Positions 62,979-64,000 of a DNA stretch of 64,000 bases are shown one piece after another (the first letter of the stretch is position 1; the number at the start of each line of letters is the position of its first letter). The DNA is from Prevotella sp. Lineage in GTDB: Bacteria; Bacteroidota; Bacteroidia; Bacteroidales; Bacteroidaceae. Below the pieces are notes generated by a model that made no database searches, was not told the DNA's origin, and saw only the letters and a program-made list of their open reading frames with translations. Made by a program: the position numbers and the translations under genes. The stretch is taken from NCBI GenBank assembly GCA_017458125.1, contig JAFTGB010000032.1, positions 1 to 64,000 on the forward strand. Reading direction: 5' to 3'.

Positions 62979-63893
62979 TTGAACGTCGAGGTTTCTCTGA
63001 TTACCGTCAATTACAATGGACTTGCCGACACGTGCGCATTGCTTGACACCATTCCCCTCCATGAACCGTCATTGGAGGTCATAGTGGTTGACAATGCCTC
63101 GCGCCACGACGAGGCTACGGTCATCAGCCAACGTTACCCTCAGGTCACCGTCATACGCAGCAGTCGCAACCTCGGCTTTGCCGGTGGCAACAATCTCGGC
63201 ATCAGGGAGGCCAAGGGCAAGTACCTCTTCTTCATCAACAACGACACCTTATTATATTATAAGGACATCGCCGTAAAAGGAAGTGTTCTGCTACAGCCGC
63301 TCATTGACCGGCTGGAATCTTCGCCGACCATCGGCATGGTATGTCCCAAGATACGTTTCGCCTGGGGCAACCTGCCCATCCAGTTTGCAGGCTACACTCC
63401 CCTGACGTCCATCACCCTGCGCAACCGCGCCATCGGCTTCGGTGAGGACGACCACGGGCAGTACGACAGTCCCCACCCCACTCCATACGCCCATGGCGCA
63501 GCCATGATGGTCAAGCGCGAGGTAGTCGGCAAGGCTGGTCTTATGCCCGAATGCTACTTCCTCTACTACGAGGAGCTTGACTGGTCCATGTCCATCCGCC
63601 GGGCGGGCTATGACATCTGGTATGAGCCGTCGGTCACCGTTTTTCACAAGGAAAGCCAGACCACCGGTCAGGACAGTCCGCTCCGCTGCTACTACATCAC
63701 CCGCAACCGCCTGCTGTTCGTACAACGTAACAGCAGCCCTGCCCCCCGACCGCTGTCCTACGCCTACCTGATGGGCATCGTTGCCGTCAAGGACATCTTG
63801 AGACATTGCATCCATTGCCGCCCCGACCTGGCCAAGGCCACGCTCAGAGGCATCCTCCACTTCATAAAACCCCAACACCATGACACTGTATAA
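62979..63893 (+). CDS. GT2-family glycosyltransferase (rhamnosyltransferase-like)
   Basis: The 304-residue protein has a GT-A fold: VSLITVNYNGLADTCALLDTI, VVDNASRHDE, RNLGFAGGNNLGIREAKGKYLFFINNDTL (DxD-like ND) and YYEELDWSMSIRRAGYDIWYEP. No ATG fits the family N-terminus, so the start is TTG 62979 (MNVEVSLIT...), 11 bp after the polymerase stop. It adds a sugar to the lipid-linked repeat in the cytoplasm. Donor and acceptor are unknown. Confidence 0.9.
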   Translation: MNVEVSLITVNYNGLADTCALLDTIPLHEPSLEVIVVDNASRHDEATVISQRYPQVTVIRSSRNLGFAGGNNLGIREAKGKYLFFINNDTLLYYKDIAVKGSVLLQPLIDRLESSPTIGMVCPKIRFAWGNLPIQFAGYTPLTSITLRNRAIGFGEDDHGQYDSPHPTPYAHGAAMMVKREVVGKAGLMPECYFLYYEELDWSMSIRRAGYDIWYEPSVTVFHKESQTTGQDSPLRCYYITRNRLLFVQRNSSPAPRPLSYAYLMGIVAVKDILRHCIHCRPDLAKATLRGILHFIKPQHHDTV

Positions 63894-64000
63894 TATCCTC
63901 TCCTATATCGACTGGACCTTGTTTGTCTTCGTCGCCATGACAGTATTCTACTTAGGCTTCTATGCTGTCACCTCACTGTTTGCCCGAAACAGCGAGACAC
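63880..64000 (+). CDS. Start of a membrane-anchored glycosyltransferase (3' end outside window)
   Basis: ATG 63880 overlaps the end of the previous gene by 14 bp. The 40 visible residues (MTLYNILSYIDWTLFVFVAMTVFYLGFYAV...) contain one membrane helix and resemble the N-terminus of Bacteroidota GT2 enzymes of the cellulose-synthase-like type. No catalytic motif is inside the window, so the call rests on the start and the context. Confidence 0.6.
   Translation, partial: MTLYNILSYIDWTLFVFVAMTVFYLGFYAVTSLFARNSET

Overview
The window looks like a chromosome segment of a Bacteroidales bacterium, most likely Prevotellaceae. Bases for this: at least eight promoters with the Bacteroidota -7 element TAnnTTTG (several with TTTG 19-20 bp upstream); family content typical of that group (DUF4270 lipoprotein, TonB receptor with carboxypeptidase-like N-terminus, DUF3987 + CHC2 primase + HU set, one-domain glycogen synthase, OadG-like fragment beside a biotin carrier); and mostly absent Shine-Dalgarno sequences. 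Most of the window is GC-rich. The stretch 30.3-37.5 kb, and the small gene at 27.35 kb, are visibly AT-richer and look acquired.

Layout. 0-3 kb: 3' end of a secreted esterase, tRNA-Arg(ACG), and dapA followed by an AraC regulator. 3.2-5.9 kb: a LytS/LytTR-type two-component pair. 6-9.8 kb: glgB, a YhcH protein and a MORN-repeat protein on the minus strand. 10-16 kb: kdsB, a zinc-finger-less DnaJ protein, a secreted 5'-nucleotidase, NudC, a MORN-GH25 fusion and trmN6. 16.3-24.3 kb: a MATE transporter fused to an RsbW-like ATPase domain, lon, tgt, an LptF/G permease and a DEAD-box helicase. 24.4-30.2 kb: a TonB receptor, then the methylmalonyl/propionyl-CoA genes (epimerase, carboxyltransferase, OadG-like peptide, biotin carrier), interrupted by a four-helix-bundle gene lying between inverted repeats and a 24-bp tandem array.

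30.3-37.5 kb is a defence island. On the minus strand lies a putative restriction-modification operon with small unknown genes. Divergent from it is an operon of a catalytically degenerate long prokaryotic Argonaute and a 391-aa protein I do not recognise. The first 35 residues of the Argonaute contain a near-perfect motif I of cytosine-C5 DNA methyltransferases, which is the strongest candidate for something undescribed in the window. 37-40.9 kb carries a mobile-element-like replication set (DUF3987, CHC2/Toprim primase, HU protein) with an inverted repeat, 22-bp repeats and a 161-bp MITE-like element.

41-48.3 kb: panC-panD, a short glycogen synthase, DUF4270, a 44-aa gene, a UvrD/PcrA helicase and a TlpA-like thioredoxin. 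48.3-51.6 kb: manC-gmd-fcl, which makes GDP-L-fucose. 51.6-56.5 kb: ptb-buk, and xylB-xylA on the minus strand. 56.7-64 kb: an exopolysaccharide locus (lone receiver, sugar-phosphate transferase, half-length TolC-like protein, Wzz/GumC-like protein, polymerase/ligase, two GT2 enzymes). The GDP-fucose genes could feed this locus. Many intergenic gaps hold families of short degenerate repeated words that end just before start codons.
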